From assembly GCF_000513995.1 (NCBI RefSeq), contig NZ_AZVB01000022.1, forward strand, positions 5,001 to 69,000: DNA of 64,000 nucleotides. Direction: 5' to 3'. Below, piece after piece: positions 9,900 through 20,751 of this stretch. Source of the DNA: Pseudoxanthomonas sp. J35 (lineage in GTDB: Bacteria > Pseudomonadota > Gammaproteobacteria > Xanthomonadales > Xanthomonadaceae). The stretch's first letter is position 1. Every line of letters begins with the position of its first letter. The position numbers were made by a program, and so were the translations under genes. Under the pieces are notes generated by a model, which did not search any database, had not been told where the DNA came from, and saw only the letters and a program-made list of their open reading frames with translations.

Positions 9900-11672
9900 A
9901 TGCGCCCTCGCCTGCTCCTCGCCCTGCTCCTGTGCCTGGTGGCCTGCCCCGCCTGGGCGCGGGGCACCATCGACCGCGTCGAGATCCGCGGTCTCGAGGA
10001 CCACGAGGCCATGGAGCACAACGTGCGCCTGGCGCTGGGCCTCACCGCGTCCATCGGCCAGGTGCAGGGCGAATCGCGGCTGGAGTTCCTGCTGCTGAGC
10101 GCCGAGCGCGAGGCGCGCCAGGCGCTGGAACCGTTCGGCTACTACTCGCCGGACATCGCCATCGACTCCACGCGCGACGCCGACAACCGCATCGTGGTGA
10201 CGGTGAACGTCGGCCTGGGCGAACCGGTGCGCGTGCGCGATGCCAACGTCGCCATCGCCGGCCCCGGCGGCGAGGATCCCTACCTGGGCGAGGACCTGGC
10301 CAAGTTCCGCCCCGCCGTGGGCGAGGCGTTCGACCACACCACCTACGAGGCCAGCCGCGATGCCATCACCCGGCGCCTGGCCGAGCGTGGCTACTTCGAC
10401 GCCGACTTCCTCGAGCGCGAGGTGCGGGTCACCCGCGCCGACCATGCCGCCGACATCGACCTGGTCTGGGACAGCGGCTTCCGCTACGACATGGGCCCGA
10501 CCACCTTCCACCAGGACTACTTCCGCCCCGGCCTGCTGGAGAAGCTGGTGACCTGGGAGGAAGGCAGCTACTTCCACCAGGGCAAGCTGGACCGGCTGCG
10601 CACCTCGCTGGTCAAGCTCGACTACTTCAGCGCGATCGACATCCAGCCGCGGCCGGACGACGCCACCGACGACCTGCGCGTGCCGATCGACGTCACCCTG
10701 GTGCGGGCCAAGCGCAACGTCTACACCGCCGGCCTCAGCTACGGCACCGAGAGCGGCATGGGCGTGCGCTTCGGCGTCGAACGGCGCTACGTCAACGACC
10801 GCGGCCACAAGCTGCTGTGGGACCTGGACTGGGCGCAGAACCGCAAGAACCTGCTGCTGCAGTACCGCATCCCCGCCTTCGCCTGGCTGGACGGCTGGTA
10901 CACCGGCGCGCTGGGCGCCTACGACGAGCAGACCGACTACATCGACCTGCGCAACATCAAGCTGATCGCCAGCCGCAGTGGCGAGATCACCGAACGGCTG
11001 ACCGCGGTGGCCTCGCTCAACGCGCTGCGCGAGCGCTGGAGCTACGACATGGACGTGGACACCGGCCAGCGCCTGTACACGTACTCCACCCTGCTGTACC
11101 CGGAGGTCACCGCCAACTACATCGGCGTGGACGACCGCCTGTTCCCGCGCAAGGGCATCAGCGGCAGCGTGTCGCTGCGCGGCGGCATCGGCGGCGCGGG
11201 TTCGGACACCAGCTTCCTGCAGGGCTGGGCCAGCGCCACCTGGTTCCAGGGCGTGGGTGCGGCGGACCGCTTCATCGTGCGCGGCGAAGCGGGCGCGACC
11301 TGGACCGACGACCTGATCGCGATGCCGCCGAGCCTGCGCTTCTTCGCCGGCGGCGACCGCAGCATCCGCGGCTACGCCTGGCGCGAGGTGGGCCCGCGCA
11401 CGCCGCCGCCGGACAACTTCGCCACCGGCGCGCGCTACGTGCTCACCGGTTCGGTCGAGTACGAGCACTACTTCAACGCCGGGCCGTGGGGCATGGCCGC
11501 GTTCATCGACGGCGGCGACGCCTTCGACGACAAGTTCGACCTGCACCTGGGCGTGGGCGTGGGTGCGCGCTGGCGCTCGCCGGTGGGCGCGGTGCGCATC
11601 GACATCGCCCACGGCCTGGATGACCCGGATTCCGGCTTCCAGCTGTACCTGAGCCTCGGGGCCAACCTGTGA
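9900..11672 (+). CDS. tamA: Translocation and assembly module outer-membrane protein TamA
   Basis: 590 residues with a signal peptide (MRPRLLLALLLCLV, cleavage near A-W-A). The N-terminal third holds POTRA-like repeats beginning I-D-R-V-E-I-R-G-L; the last 350 residues form a BamA-type beta-barrel (surface antigen domain) with the R-F-F-A-G-G-D-R-S-I-R-G-Y signature near residue 480. With TamB it supports outer-membrane protein and phospholipid traffic. The stop overlaps the tamB GTG by 4 bases, showing translational coupling. Confidence 0.92.
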   Translation: MRPRLLLALLLCLVACPAWARGTIDRVEIRGLEDHEAMEHNVRLALGLTASIGQVQGESRLEFLLLSAEREARQALEPFGYYSPDIAIDSTRDADNRIVVTVNVGLGEPVRVRDANVAIAGPGGEDPYLGEDLAKFRPAVGEAFDHTTYEASRDAITRRLAERGYFDADFLEREVRVTRADHAADIDLVWDSGFRYDMGPTTFHQDYFRPGLLEKLVTWEEGSYFHQGKLDRLRTSLVKLDYFSAIDIQPRPDDATDDLRVPIDVTLVRAKRNVYTAGLSYGTESGMGVRFGVERRYVNDRGHKLLWDLDWAQNRKNLLLQYRIPAFAWLDGWYTGALGAYDEQTDYIDLRNIKLIASRSGEITERLTAVASLNALRERWSYDMDVDTGQRLYTYSTLLYPEVTANYIGVDDRLFPRKGISGSVSLRGGIGGAGSDTSFLQGWASATWFQGVGAADRFIVRGEAGATWTDDLIAMPPSLRFFAGGDRSIRGYAWREVGPRTPPPDNFATGARYVLTGSVEYEHYFNAGPWGMAAFIDGGDAFDDKFDLHLGVGVGARWRSPVGAVRIDIAHGLDDPDSGFQLYLSLGANL

Positions 11673-14600
11673 GCGCGCCGGCCACGCCTCCGCCAGCGCC
11701 GCGTCCGCGCTTCTACCGGCGCCGGCGTTTCTGGGCCTGGTCGGGGCTGGGCGTGCTGGCCATGGTGGTCGGCGCGGTGGTGCTGCTGTACTGGCTGCTG
11801 CAGACCGTGGCCGGCCGCGACGTGCTGCTGGCGCAGGTGATCTCGCGCCTGCCGGTGGGGGCCACGCTGACCTGGGAGAAGGCCGAAGGCCCGCTGGCCG
11901 GGCCGCTGACCCTGCACAACCTGGATTTCCGCTACCAGGATTACCGCTTCACCGCGCGGCGCGCGCACCTGGATCCGGACATCCGTCCGCTGCTCGGCCG
12001 GCGCCTGCGCCTGGACGCCTTCGAGATCGAGGGTGCCACGCTCAACCTGATGCGCAGCGACGAGCCGTTCGAGCTGCCGCGCTGGCCCGAATCGCTGCCG
12101 GCGATCGAGATGCCGCTGGCGATCCAGGCCGACCGCATCGTCATCGACGGCCTCACCGTCAGCTCCGGCGGCGAGCACGTGATCGACATCCGCCACCTGC
12201 GCGGCGGCATCGACATCGCCAACGGCTTCCTGCACGCCGGGCAGCTGAAGATCGACAGCGACCTCGGCCTGTTCTCGGTACACGGCAACTACGAGCCGGT
12301 GAACGACTACCGCAGCGACCTGCTGGTCACCGCGGTGCTGCCGGTGGCGCACGGGCACAGCGCGCCGCGCTTCGGGCTGCTGGCACACGGCGACCTGTCG
12401 GGCATGGAAGTCGGCATCGGCGGCCGCGCGCCGAAGCCGCTGCGCGCCACGCTGACGCTCGGCGGCAACGAGGAAGCCCCCACCTGGCACCTGCTCGCGC
12501 GCAGCGAGGGCCTGGACCCGGCGCTGCTGACCACCGGCGAGCCGTCTTCGAACCCGGTGGAATTCGAGGTGCAGGCCAATGGCACCGGCGGCGCGGCCGA
12601 CCTCTCCGGCCGGATCGGCTTCGCCGACCAGCAGGTGACCATCGCGCCCTCGCACGTGCGCCTGCACGAGCAGGTGCTGGAGGTGGCGCCGCTGGCGCTG
12701 GAGCTGTATGGCGGCACCGCCCGCCTGCGCGGCCGCGCCGACTTCACCGATCCGGAGGACGGCCGGTTCCGCTTCGCCCTGGACGCGCGCGGCCTGGTGT
12801 TCGAAGCGGACGATCCGGCGACGCCGGCGATCGGCGTGGATGCGGCGCTGGGCCTGGCCGGTTCGATGAAGAACTGGGCCGCCTACGGCGACGCCAGCCT
12901 GCGCCGCGACGGCCAGCAGGCCGACCTGGTGCTGGACGTGCGCGGCGACGAGCGTCGCGCGCGCATCCACTCGCTGCAGGCGAGCATGCCCACCGGCACC
13001 CTGCGCGCCACCGGCGAGGCCGGCTGGGACCCGGTGCTGGACTGGGACCTGGCCCTGGCGCTGGACGGCTTCGACCCGGGCTACTTCGCGCCCGGCTGGG
13101 ACGGCAACGTCAACGGCCGCATCGCCACCACCGGCCGTGCGCGTGATGGCGGCGGCTTCGATGCGGATGCGCAGGTGCAGTCGCTCGGTGGCCGCCTGCG
13201 CGGGCGCGCGCTGTCCGGCAACGGCCGCTTCAGCCTGCGTGGCGAGGAAGGCGAGGGCGAACTGGCGCTGGGCCTGGGCCAGAGCCGCGTGCGGGCCAGC
13301 GGCCGCGTCGGCAACCGCATCGACGTGACCGCGCAGCTGGCGCCGCTGCGCATCGATGATGTGCTGCCCGACGGCGCCGGCGAGGTACAGGGTTCGCTGC
13401 AGCTGACCGGCACCCGCCAGGCGCCCGACCTGCAGGCCGACATACAGGCCCGCGGCGTGCGCTGGGAGGACTGGAGCGCCGGGGCGGTCGACCTGCGTGG
13501 CCGGCTGCCGTGGCGCGGCGCGCGCGGCGACCTGGTCCTGCAGGGCCGCGAACTGGAAATCGGCATCCCGCTGCGCCAGCTCGACGTGCATGCCCGTGGC
13601 GCGGTCGAGGACCTCGAGCTGCAGGTTTCCGCCGACAGCCCCGACGCGGCCGGGTTGCAGCTGGCCGGCCAGGTGCAACGGCGCGGCGCCGCCTGGCAGG
13701 GCTCGCTGGACCGCATCCGGATCGAACCTGCGCGTGGCAATGCCTGGACCCTGGACGCGCCGGCGGCCTTCAACGTGCAGGGCCAGCGCTGGCAGCTGCA
13801 GCCGGCCTGCCTGTCGACCCGCGGCTTCGGCGACGGGCAGCTGTGCGCACGCGCCGACTGGCCGCGCGAGGGACTGGTGGTGCACAGCGACCGCCTGCCG
13901 CTGACCCTGCTGCAGCCGTGGCTGCCCGACCAGGGCGGCCGCGCGCTGGTCCTGCGCGGCGAGCTGAGCCTGGACGCCAGCATCCGCCCGCAGGGCAACC
14001 GCTGGACCGGCGGCGTGCACCTGGCCTCGCTCGAAGGCGGCCTGCGCCTGGGCAACAACGCGCGCCGGGAGATGTTCCGCTACGACCAGTTCAGCCTCGA
14101 CCTGGACTTCGACCCGCAGAAGATCCACGGCCGCCTCGGCAGCGGCTTCCAGGGCAACGGCTACGTCGACGCGACCTTCGACACCGGCTGGGAACCGCAT
14201 TCGCCGCTGACCGGCGAGCTGTACACCTACATCTCGCAGCTGTTCTGGCTGGAGCTGTTCTCGCCGGACCTGGTGCGCCCGCGCGGCGTGATCCGCGGGC
14301 ACATGAGCCTCCGCGGCACGCGCAGCGAACCACTGATGGGCGGGCAGCTGCTGCTGGAGGATTTCCAGGGCGAACTGCCCGCACTGGGCCTGAGCCTCAG
14401 CGACGGCAAGGGCAGCGTCGACGCACAGCCGGATGGCTCGGCGACGGTGTCCGCCTCGGTCAACACCGGCGAGAAGCCGCTGATGCTCGACGGCCGCCTG
14501 TCCTGGTTCGGCCAGGCCACGCCGCTGGAGCTGCGCATCCACGGCCAGGACGTGCTGATCGCCGACACGCCGATGCTCAACGCCACCGCCAACCCGGACC

Positions 14601-15457
14601 TGCAGTTCAGCATGGACGGGCCGACCATGGTCCTGCGCGGCGAGGTCGAGGTGACCCGGGCGAAGGTCAACCTCGAGCGCTTCGAGCAGGGCGTGTCCGC
14701 CTCCGAGGACGTGGTGGTGGTCGATCCGGTGGATCCGGAGGAACAGCGCAGCGCGCCGCTGGACATGGAGCTGACCCTGGCCATCGCCGACAACGTCACC
14801 ATCACCGGCTACGGCCTCAACGGCACGATGAGCGGCCAGTTGCAGGTGCGTTCGCGGCCGGGCCACGAGATGTTCGCCACCGGCGCGCTGTCGGTCGGCG
14901 GCCGCTACCGCGCCTACGGCCAGGACCTGACCATCACCAACGGCCAGCTGACCTGGAGCAACGACCAGATCGCCGACCCGCGCATCAACCTGCGCGCCGA
15001 GCGCCCCATCGACGACGTGCTCGCCGGCATCGACGTGTCCGGCAGCGCCACCGCGCCGCAGCTCAACGTGTGGTCCAACCCGGCGATGCCGCAGTCGGAG
15101 GCGCTGGCCTACCTGATGCTGGGCCGCAGCCTGGAAGGCGTCACCCGCAGCCAGGCGCAGCAGGTCACCGCCACCTCCGCCGCGCTGTCGGCCGGCACCG
15201 GCCTGCTCGCCGCGCAGCTGGGCACGCGGCTGGGCTTCGACGACGCCGGGGTGATGCATTCGCGCGCGCTGGGCGGTTCGGTGGTCGGCATCGGCAAGTA
15301 CCTGTCGCCGCGCATCTACGTCGGCTACGGCGTGTCGATGGTCGGCGCCGGCCAGGTGGTGGTGCTGAAGTTCCTGCTCAACCGCGGCTTCGACGTGGAA
15401 CTGGAATCGAGCACGGTGGAAACGCGCGGCTCGGTCAACTGGCGCACCGAGCGCTGA
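11669..15457 (+). CDS. tamB: Translocation and assembly module inner-membrane protein TamB
   Basis: 1262 residues, within the usual TamB range. One N-terminal signal anchor (about residues 22-45), then a very long repetitive beta-strand region (the lipid-conducting AsmA-like groove) and the conserved C-terminal DUF490 domain with I-D-D-V-L-A-G-I-D-V-S-G-S and the M-L-G-R-S-L-E-G motif. It spans the periplasm to TamA. The GTG start overlaps the tamA stop (GTGA). Confidence 0.92.
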   Translation: MSAPATPPPAPRPRFYRRRRFWAWSGLGVLAMVVGAVVLLYWLLQTVAGRDVLLAQVISRLPVGATLTWEKAEGPLAGPLTLHNLDFRYQDYRFTARRAHLDPDIRPLLGRRLRLDAFEIEGATLNLMRSDEPFELPRWPESLPAIEMPLAIQADRIVIDGLTVSSGGEHVIDIRHLRGGIDIANGFLHAGQLKIDSDLGLFSVHGNYEPVNDYRSDLLVTAVLPVAHGHSAPRFGLLAHGDLSGMEVGIGGRAPKPLRATLTLGGNEEAPTWHLLARSEGLDPALLTTGEPSSNPVEFEVQANGTGGAADLSGRIGFADQQVTIAPSHVRLHEQVLEVAPLALELYGGTARLRGRADFTDPEDGRFRFALDARGLVFEADDPATPAIGVDAALGLAGSMKNWAAYGDASLRRDGQQADLVLDVRGDERRARIHSLQASMPTGTLRATGEAGWDPVLDWDLALALDGFDPGYFAPGWDGNVNGRIATTGRARDGGGFDADAQVQSLGGRLRGRALSGNGRFSLRGEEGEGELALGLGQSRVRASGRVGNRIDVTAQLAPLRIDDVLPDGAGEVQGSLQLTGTRQAPDLQADIQARGVRWEDWSAGAVDLRGRLPWRGARGDLVLQGRELEIGIPLRQLDVHARGAVEDLELQVSADSPDAAGLQLAGQVQRRGAAWQGSLDRIRIEPARGNAWTLDAPAAFNVQGQRWQLQPACLSTRGFGDGQLCARADWPREGLVVHSDRLPLTLLQPWLPDQGGRALVLRGELSLDASIRPQGNRWTGGVHLASLEGGLRLGNNARREMFRYDQFSLDLDFDPQKIHGRLGSGFQGNGYVDATFDTGWEPHSPLTGELYTYISQLFWLELFSPDLVRPRGVIRGHMSLRGTRSEPLMGGQLLLEDFQGELPALGLSLSDGKGSVDAQPDGSATVSASVNTGEKPLMLDGRLSWFGQATPLELRIHGQDVLIADTPMLNATANPDLQFSMDGPTMVLRGEVEVTRAKVNLERFEQGVSASEDVVVVDPVDPEEQRSAPLDMELTLAIADNVTITGYGLNGTMSGQLQVRSRPGHEMFATGALSVGGRYRAYGQDLTITNGQLTWSNDQIADPRINLRAERPIDDVLAGIDVSGSATAPQLNVWSNPAMPQSEALAYLMLGRSLEGVTRSQAQQVTATSAALSAGTGLLAAQLGTRLGFDDAGVMHSRALGGSVVGIGKYLSPRIYVGYGVSMVGAGQVVVLKFLLNRGFDVELESSTVETRGSVNWRTER

Positions 15458-15538
15458 GCGGCGCATGACCTGCGGCGGTTGTCGCCGGCGCCGCCGGCGG
15501 GCTAACGTCGGCGGTTTCCTCGATCCATGGAACCCTCG

Positions 15539-17671
15539 ATGAAGCCGATCCGGACCGCCCTGGCCCTTGCCTGCCTCGCCGCGCTGCCCGCCGCCCATGC
15601 CGACGAAGGCATGTGGATGCCCTCGCAGCTGCCGCAGATCGCCGCGCAGATGCGCCAGGCCGGTTTCGCCGGCGACCCGGCCGGGCTGGCCGACCTCACC
15701 GCCGCGCCGCTCAACGCGGTGGTGCGCGCCGGCGGCGGCACCGGCGCCTTCGTCTCCGCCGACGGCCTGGTGCTGACCAACCACCACGTCGCCTACGGCG
15801 TGATCCAGTACAACAGCAGCCCGCAGCGCAACCTGATCGACAACGGCTACATCGCCGCCGACCGCGCCGCCGAGCTGCCGGCCAACCCGGACTTCCGCGT
15901 ACTGGTCACCGTCGGCTTCGACCGGGTCACCGACGAGGTGCTGGCGCAGGCCCGCGGCAAGCAGGGTCGCGCCTACTACGACGCGGTCGACGCGGCCAGC
16001 AAGCGCATCGTCGCCGAGTGCGAGCGCGAGGCCGGCTACCGCTGCAGCATCGCCAACATGTACGCCGGCACCGACTTCTACCGGATCCGCCAGCTGGAGC
16101 TGCGCGACCTGCGCCTGGTCTATGCGCCGCCGCGCGCGATCGGCAACTACGGCGACGAGGTCGACAACTTCATGTGGCCGCGCCACAGCGGCGACTTCAC
16201 CCTGCTGCGCGCCTATGTCGGCCCCGATGGCAAGCCGGCGGCCTATTCGCCGGACAACGTGCCGTTCCAGCCGCCGTCGCACCTGCAGCTGGCGAAGGAC
16301 GGCCCGCGCGAGGGCGACTTCGCCATGCTCGCCGGCTATCCGGGCGTGACCTTCCGCCACCGCACCGCCGCCGAGTTCGCCGAGCAGGTGGAATGGACGT
16401 TGCCGGCACGCGTGGAGGTGATGGACGCGCTGCTGGCCGCGATCGACGCCTCCACCCGCGGCAATGCCGAGGCCGCCACGCGCTACGCCTCGCAGGTGCA
16501 GAGCCTGAAGAACAACCGCAAGCGCGCCGCCGGCGAGCTGGAAGGCCTGCGCCGCAGCGACGCGGTGCGCCAGCGCGCGCAGGACGAGAAGGCGATGCTG
16601 GCCGCCACCAGCGCCGCCGACCGCAGGCAGATCCAGGCGCTGGCCGAGGTCCTCGCCGCCGCCTCGGCCAGCCGCGAGCGCGACCTGCTGCTGGGCCTGG
16701 TCGCCTCGCAGACCCAGCTGCTGCGCTCGGCGCTGCAGCTGGAACGCCTGCGCATCGAATCGGCCAGGCCGGACGCCGAACGCGAGAAGGGTTTCCAGGC
16801 GCGCGACGTGGCGCTGATCGAAGGCATGCTGCGCCAGGTCCAGCGCCGCTTCGATCCGCAGGTGGAGAAGGCGCTGCTGCGTGAACTGCTGGGTCGCTAC
16901 CTGGCGCTGCCGCAGGCGCAGCGCGTGCCCGAGTTCGACGAGGCCTTCGGCCGCACCCCGGCCGAGCTGGAGCAGACTCTGGAGCGCCTGTACGCGGCCA
17001 CCGCCCTGGGTGGGGAAGCGGCGCGCCTGTCGCGGCTGGAGGCCGCCCGCCAGGGCCAGGCGATGGAAGCCGACCCGATGCTGGAACTGGCCGCGCGGCT
17101 GGTGCCGGCGCAGATCCGCCTGGAGGCCGAGCAGAAGGCCCGCGAGGGCGAACAGCTGCGCCTGCGCCCGGCCTACATGCACGCACTGGCGGCGTGGCGC
17201 GGGAAACAGGGTCGCCCGCTCTACCCCGACGCCAACGGCACCCTGCGGGTCAGTTACGGCAGCCTGCAGGGCCTGGAGCCGCGCGACGCGGTGAGCTACG
17301 CGCCGGTGACCACGGTGGCCGGCATCGTCCAGAAGAACACCGGGCAGGTCCCGTTCGACGCGCCGCAGCCGCTGCTGGACGCCATCGCGCGCGGCGACTT
17401 CGGCGACACCGCCGATCCGGCGCTGGGCACGCAGACGGTCAACTTCCTCACCAACCTCGACACTACCGGCGGCAACTCCGGCTCGCCGGTGCTCAACGCC
17501 CGCGGCGAGCTGATCGGCCTGAACTTCGACAGCAACTGGGAAGCGGTCAGCGCCAGCTGGTGGTTCGACCCGCGCTACAAGCGCGCCGTCCACGTCGACA
17601 TGCGCTACATGCGCTGGCTGATGGAAACGGTCTACCCTGCACCGCACGTGCTGCGGGAAATGGGGCTGTAA
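15539..17671 (+). CDS. S46-family dipeptidyl-peptidase (DPP7/DPP11-like)
   Basis: 710 residues with a signal peptide (MKPIRTALALACLAALPAAHA). The chymotrypsin-like S46 triad is visible: His in T-N-H-H-V-A-Y (about 82-83), Asp in H-S-G-D-F-T-L, and Ser647 in G-N-S-G-S-P-V. Fourteen to eighteen residues on, the motif N-F-D-S-N-W-E places Ser (residue 665) at the position that separates DPP7 (Gly, hydrophobic P1) from DPP11 (Arg or Ser, acidic P1). It likely releases dipeptides from peptides in the periplasm. The ATG at 15539 is preferred over 15527 because it opens the signal peptide. Confidence 0.9.
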   Translation: MKPIRTALALACLAALPAAHADEGMWMPSQLPQIAAQMRQAGFAGDPAGLADLTAAPLNAVVRAGGGTGAFVSADGLVLTNHHVAYGVIQYNSSPQRNLIDNGYIAADRAAELPANPDFRVLVTVGFDRVTDEVLAQARGKQGRAYYDAVDAASKRIVAECEREAGYRCSIANMYAGTDFYRIRQLELRDLRLVYAPPRAIGNYGDEVDNFMWPRHSGDFTLLRAYVGPDGKPAAYSPDNVPFQPPSHLQLAKDGPREGDFAMLAGYPGVTFRHRTAAEFAEQVEWTLPARVEVMDALLAAIDASTRGNAEAATRYASQVQSLKNNRKRAAGELEGLRRSDAVRQRAQDEKAMLAATSAADRRQIQALAEVLAAASASRERDLLLGLVASQTQLLRSALQLERLRIESARPDAEREKGFQARDVALIEGMLRQVQRRFDPQVEKALLRELLGRYLALPQAQRVPEFDEAFGRTPAELEQTLERLYAATALGGEAARLSRLEAARQGQAMEADPMLELAARLVPAQIRLEAEQKAREGEQLRLRPAYMHALAAWRGKQGRPLYPDANGTLRVSYGSLQGLEPRDAVSYAPVTTVAGIVQKNTGQVPFDAPQPLLDAIARGDFGDTADPALGTQTVNFLTNLDTTGGNSGSPVLNARGELIGLNFDSNWEAVSASWWFDPRYKRAVHVDMRYMRWLMETVYPAPHVLREMGL

Positions 17672-17717
17672 GCCATTCCTCCTCCCTGTCGGCACCCACC
17701 GCCAACAGGGAGGCCGC

Positions 17718-18272
17718 ATGCGCAGCTTCTTCTTCCTCGCCCTGCTGTTACTGGCGCCGGTCAGGCTGGCCACCGCCACGCCCGCGGACATCGCCGACAA
17801 CCCGCGCATGTGGGAGATCTTCCTGGCCGACCAGCAGGATCGCGGCCAGGACCAGGTCGACCGGGCGGCGGTGCGACGGCAGGACCAGGCACATCGCGAC
17901 GAGGTGCTGGCGATGCTGCGCGCAGGCACCCTGCGCACCTCGATCGACTACTTCAATGCCGGCATCGTGTTCCAGCATGGCGACACGATGGAGGATTCCC
18001 GCCTCGCGCTGGCATTGGCCCAGGTCGCGGTCGCACTCGATCCGGACAACGGACCCGCGCTGTGGCTGACCGCGGCGGCCTGGGACCGGCTGCTGATGAA
18101 GCGCGGTCTGCCGCAGTGGTACGGCACCCAGTACCACCAGCCCACGCCAGGCGGCCCGCCGGAGCTCTACCCGGTGGACGAGGCGGTGGTCAGCGACGAG
18201 GAGCGGGTCCGCCTCAACGTGCCGACCCTGGCCGAGGCACGCGCCCGCGCGGCGGCGATGGGCGCGGACTGA
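17718..18272 (+). CDS. Small secreted protein of unknown function
   Basis: 184 residues with a signal peptide ([15 protein letters not shown]). A GGGAGG Shine-Dalgarno lies just before the ATG. The body is helical with a TPR-like stretch ([19 protein letters not shown]) followed by L-P-Q-W-Y-G-T-Q-Y, a Y-G-T-Q motif reminiscent of DUF6624-type proteins. It ends in an Ala/Arg-rich helix. It stands alone between the S46 peptidase and tex. No function is assigned. Confidence 0.7.
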   Translation: MRSFFFLALLLLAPVRLATATPADIADNPRMWEIFLADQQDRGQDQVDRAAVRRQDQAHRDEVLAMLRAGTLRTSIDYFNAGIVFQHGDTMEDSRLALALAQVAVALDPDNGPALWLTAAAWDRLLMKRGLPQWYGTQYHQPTPGGPPELYPVDEAVVSDEERVRLNVPTLAEARARAAAMGAD

Positions 18273-18312
18273 GGCGGATCGGGGGGCCAGGCGGGCGGCG
18301 CTTGTCAACGGC

Positions 18313-18341
18313 TTACATCGCCGGCGGCAGGGGGCGACAAT
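18313..18341 (+). promoter_or_regulatory. Candidate sigma70 promoter of tex
   Basis: TTACAT (18313-18318) and GACAAT (18336-18341) are separated by 17 bases and lie upstream of tex, giving a leader of about 30 bases. Both hexamers deviate from consensus; the spacing and position are right. Confidence 0.4.
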
Positions 18342-18378
18342 CGGTTTTCCGAATCTTTCCCCGCGAAAACCGCAGTCC

Positions 18379-20739
18379 ATGACCGAGATTTCACCCGCGC
18401 TCGCGCGCAAGATCGCCCAGACCATCGCCGAGGAGATCGGCGCGCAGACACAGCAGGTGCAGGCCGCCGTCGCGCTGCTCGACGAAGGCGCGACCGTGCC
18501 GTTCATCGCGCGCTACCGCAAGGAGGTCACCGGCGGCCTGGACGACACCCAGCTGCGCAACCTCGAGGTGCGCCTGGGCTACCTGCGCGAGATGGAGGAC
18601 CGCCGCGCGGCGATCCTGACGAGCATCGAGGAGCAGGGCAAGCTCACCGACGAACTGCGCGCGCAGATCGAGGAGGCCGACAGCAAGTCGCGCCTGGAAG
18701 ACCTGTACCTGCCTTACAAGCAGAAGCGCCGTACCCGCGCGCAGATCGCCCGCGAAGCCGGGCTGGAGCCGCTGGCCGACGGCCTGGTCGAGGATCCGAC
18801 CCGCGTTCCGGAGGAATTCGCCGCCGGCTTCGTCGACGCCGGGAAGGGCGTGGCCGACGCCAGGGCCGCGCTGGAAGGCGCGCGCGCGATCCTGATCGAG
18901 CGCTGGGGCGAGGACGCGACCCTGCTCGGTGAGCTGCGCGCGTGGCTGGAACGCGAAGGCGTGATCCGCTCCAAGGTGGTCGAGGGCAAGGAAGCGGCCG
19001 GCGAGAAGTACCGCGACTACTTCAACCACGCCGAACCGCTGGCGAAGATCCCCTCGCACCGCCTGCTGGCGTTGTTCCGCGGCCGCCGCGAGGAATTCCT
19101 GCAGCTGGACCTGGAGGCCGGCGCCGACGCGGACGCGGGCACCGCCTACGCCGAGGGCCGCATCGCCCTGCACGCCGGCATCGCCGACAGGGGCCGCCCG
19201 GCCGACGCCTGGCTGCGCAACGCCTGCCGCCTGGCCTGGCGCGCCAAGATCCACCTGCACCTGATGCTGGACCTGTTCAACCAGGCGCGCGAGAAGGCCG
19301 AGGCCGAAGCCATCGCCGTGTTCGGCGACAACCTCAAGGACCTGCTGCTGGCCGCGCCGGCCGGCCCGAAGGCGGTGCTGGGTCTGGACCCGGGCCTGCG
19401 CACCGGCGTCAAGGTCGCCGTGGTCGATCCCACCGGCAAGCTGGTCGCCACCGACACCATCTACCCGCATGAGCCCAAGCGGCAGTGGGACCAGTCGCTG
19501 GCCACGCTGCGCAGGCTGTGCCTCGCCCACGGCGTGCAGCTGGTCGCGATCGGCAACGGCACCGCCTCGCGCGAGACCGACAAGCTCGCCGGCGATCTGC
19601 TCAAGCTGGTGCCCGAGCTGAGGATGCAGAAGATCGTGGTCAGCGAGGCCGGCGCCTCGGTGTACTCGGCTTCGGAACTGGCGGCGAAGGAGTTCCCGAA
19701 CCTGGACGTGTCGCTGCGTGGCGCGGTGTCGATCGCGCGGCGCCTGCAGGATCCGCTGGCGGAGCTGGTGAAGATCGAGCCCAAGGCGATCGGTGTCGGC
19801 CAGTACCAGCACGACGTCGACCAGTTCCGCCTGGCGCGCGCGCTCGACGCCAAGGTCGAGGACTGCGTGAACGCGGTCGGCGTGGACGTGAACACCGCTT
19901 CGGCCGCGCTGCTGGCACGCGTGTCCGGCCTGACCCCGACCGTGGCCGAGAACATCGTCGCCTTCCGCGACCAGAACGGCGCCTTCCCCTCGCGCAAGGC
20001 CCTGCTCAAGGTGCCGCGCCTGGGCGAGAAGACCTTCGAGCAGTGCGCCGGCTTCCTGCGCATCGCCGACGGCGAGCAGCCGCTGGACGCGTCGGCGGTG
20101 CACCCGGAAGCCTATCCGGTGGTCGAGCGCATCCTTGCCGGCAGCGGCAAGCAGGTGAAGCAGATCATCGGCGACACCGCGTTCCTGCGCTCGCTCAAGC
20201 CGGAGCAGTTCACCGACGAGAAGTTCGGCCTGCCGACGGTGCGCGACATCCTGAAGGAGCTGGAGAAGCCCGGCCGCGACCCGCGCCCCGAATTCAAGGC
20301 GGCGAAGTTCGCCGACGGCGTGGAGGACATCAAGGACCTGCGCCCGGGCATGATCCTCGAGGGCGTGGTCAGCAACGTCGCCGCGTTCGGTGCCTTCGTC
20401 GACATCGGCGTGCACCAGGACGGCCTGGTCCACATCTCCGCGCTGAGCGACCGCTACGTCAAGGACCCGCGCGACGTGGTCAAGGCCGGCGACATCGTCA
20501 AGGTGAAGGTGCTGGAGGTGGACGTGGCGCGCAAGCGCATCGCCCTCACCTGCCGCATGAGCGACGAACCGGGCCAGGCCAGCGCGCGCGACGCGCGTGG
20601 CGGCGACCGCGATGCGCGCGGTCCGCGTGGCGGCAACGACCGCGGCCGCGGCGGCAACGCCGGCCGTGGGCCGCAGCAGCAGGCCGCGCCGTTCAACAGC
20701 GCCATGGCCGACGCGCTGAAGAACCTGCGCCGCAACTGA
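18379..20739 (+). CDS. tex: Tex-family RNA-binding transcription accessory protein
   Basis: 786 residues, typical of Tex. Segments in order: N-terminal helical domain with [10 protein letters not shown], the YqgF-like fold starting [11 protein letters not shown] near 340, helix-hairpin-helix motifs around 510-560 ([13 protein letters not shown]), and an S1 RNA-binding domain at about 655-725 ([17 protein letters not shown]). The C-tail is rich in Arg-Gly-Asp, which may add RNA affinity. Tex binds nucleic acid and affects transcription and stress survival. Confidence 0.95.
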   Translation: MTEISPALARKIAQTIAEEIGAQTQQVQAAVALLDEGATVPFIARYRKEVTGGLDDTQLRNLEVRLGYLREMEDRRAAILTSIEEQGKLTDELRAQIEEADSKSRLEDLYLPYKQKRRTRAQIAREAGLEPLADGLVEDPTRVPEEFAAGFVDAGKGVADARAALEGARAILIERWGEDATLLGELRAWLEREGVIRSKVVEGKEAAGEKYRDYFNHAEPLAKIPSHRLLALFRGRREEFLQLDLEAGADADAGTAYAEGRIALHAGIADRGRPADAWLRNACRLAWRAKIHLHLMLDLFNQAREKAEAEAIAVFGDNLKDLLLAAPAGPKAVLGLDPGLRTGVKVAVVDPTGKLVATDTIYPHEPKRQWDQSLATLRRLCLAHGVQLVAIGNGTASRETDKLAGDLLKLVPELRMQKIVVSEAGASVYSASELAAKEFPNLDVSLRGAVSIARRLQDPLAELVKIEPKAIGVGQYQHDVDQFRLARALDAKVEDCVNAVGVDVNTASAALLARVSGLTPTVAENIVAFRDQNGAFPSRKALLKVPRLGEKTFEQCAGFLRIADGEQPLDASAVHPEAYPVVERILAGSGKQVKQIIGDTAFLRSLKPEQFTDEKFGLPTVRDILKELEKPGRDPRPEFKAAKFADGVEDIKDLRPGMILEGVVSNVAAFGAFVDIGVHQDGLVHISALSDRYVKDPRDVVKAGDIVKVKVLEVDVARKRIALTCRMSDEPGQASARDARGGDRDARGPRGGNDRGRGGNAGRGPQQQAAPFNSAMADALKNLRRN

Positions 20740-20751
20740 CCGGCCGCAACA

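Noticed and set aside
11468-17938. 2156-residue minus-strand open frame over tamB and the S46 gene
   Set aside because: It is antisense to well-supported genes; composition is Arg/Gln/Val/Ala-rich as expected for the complementary frame of GC-rich coding DNA.
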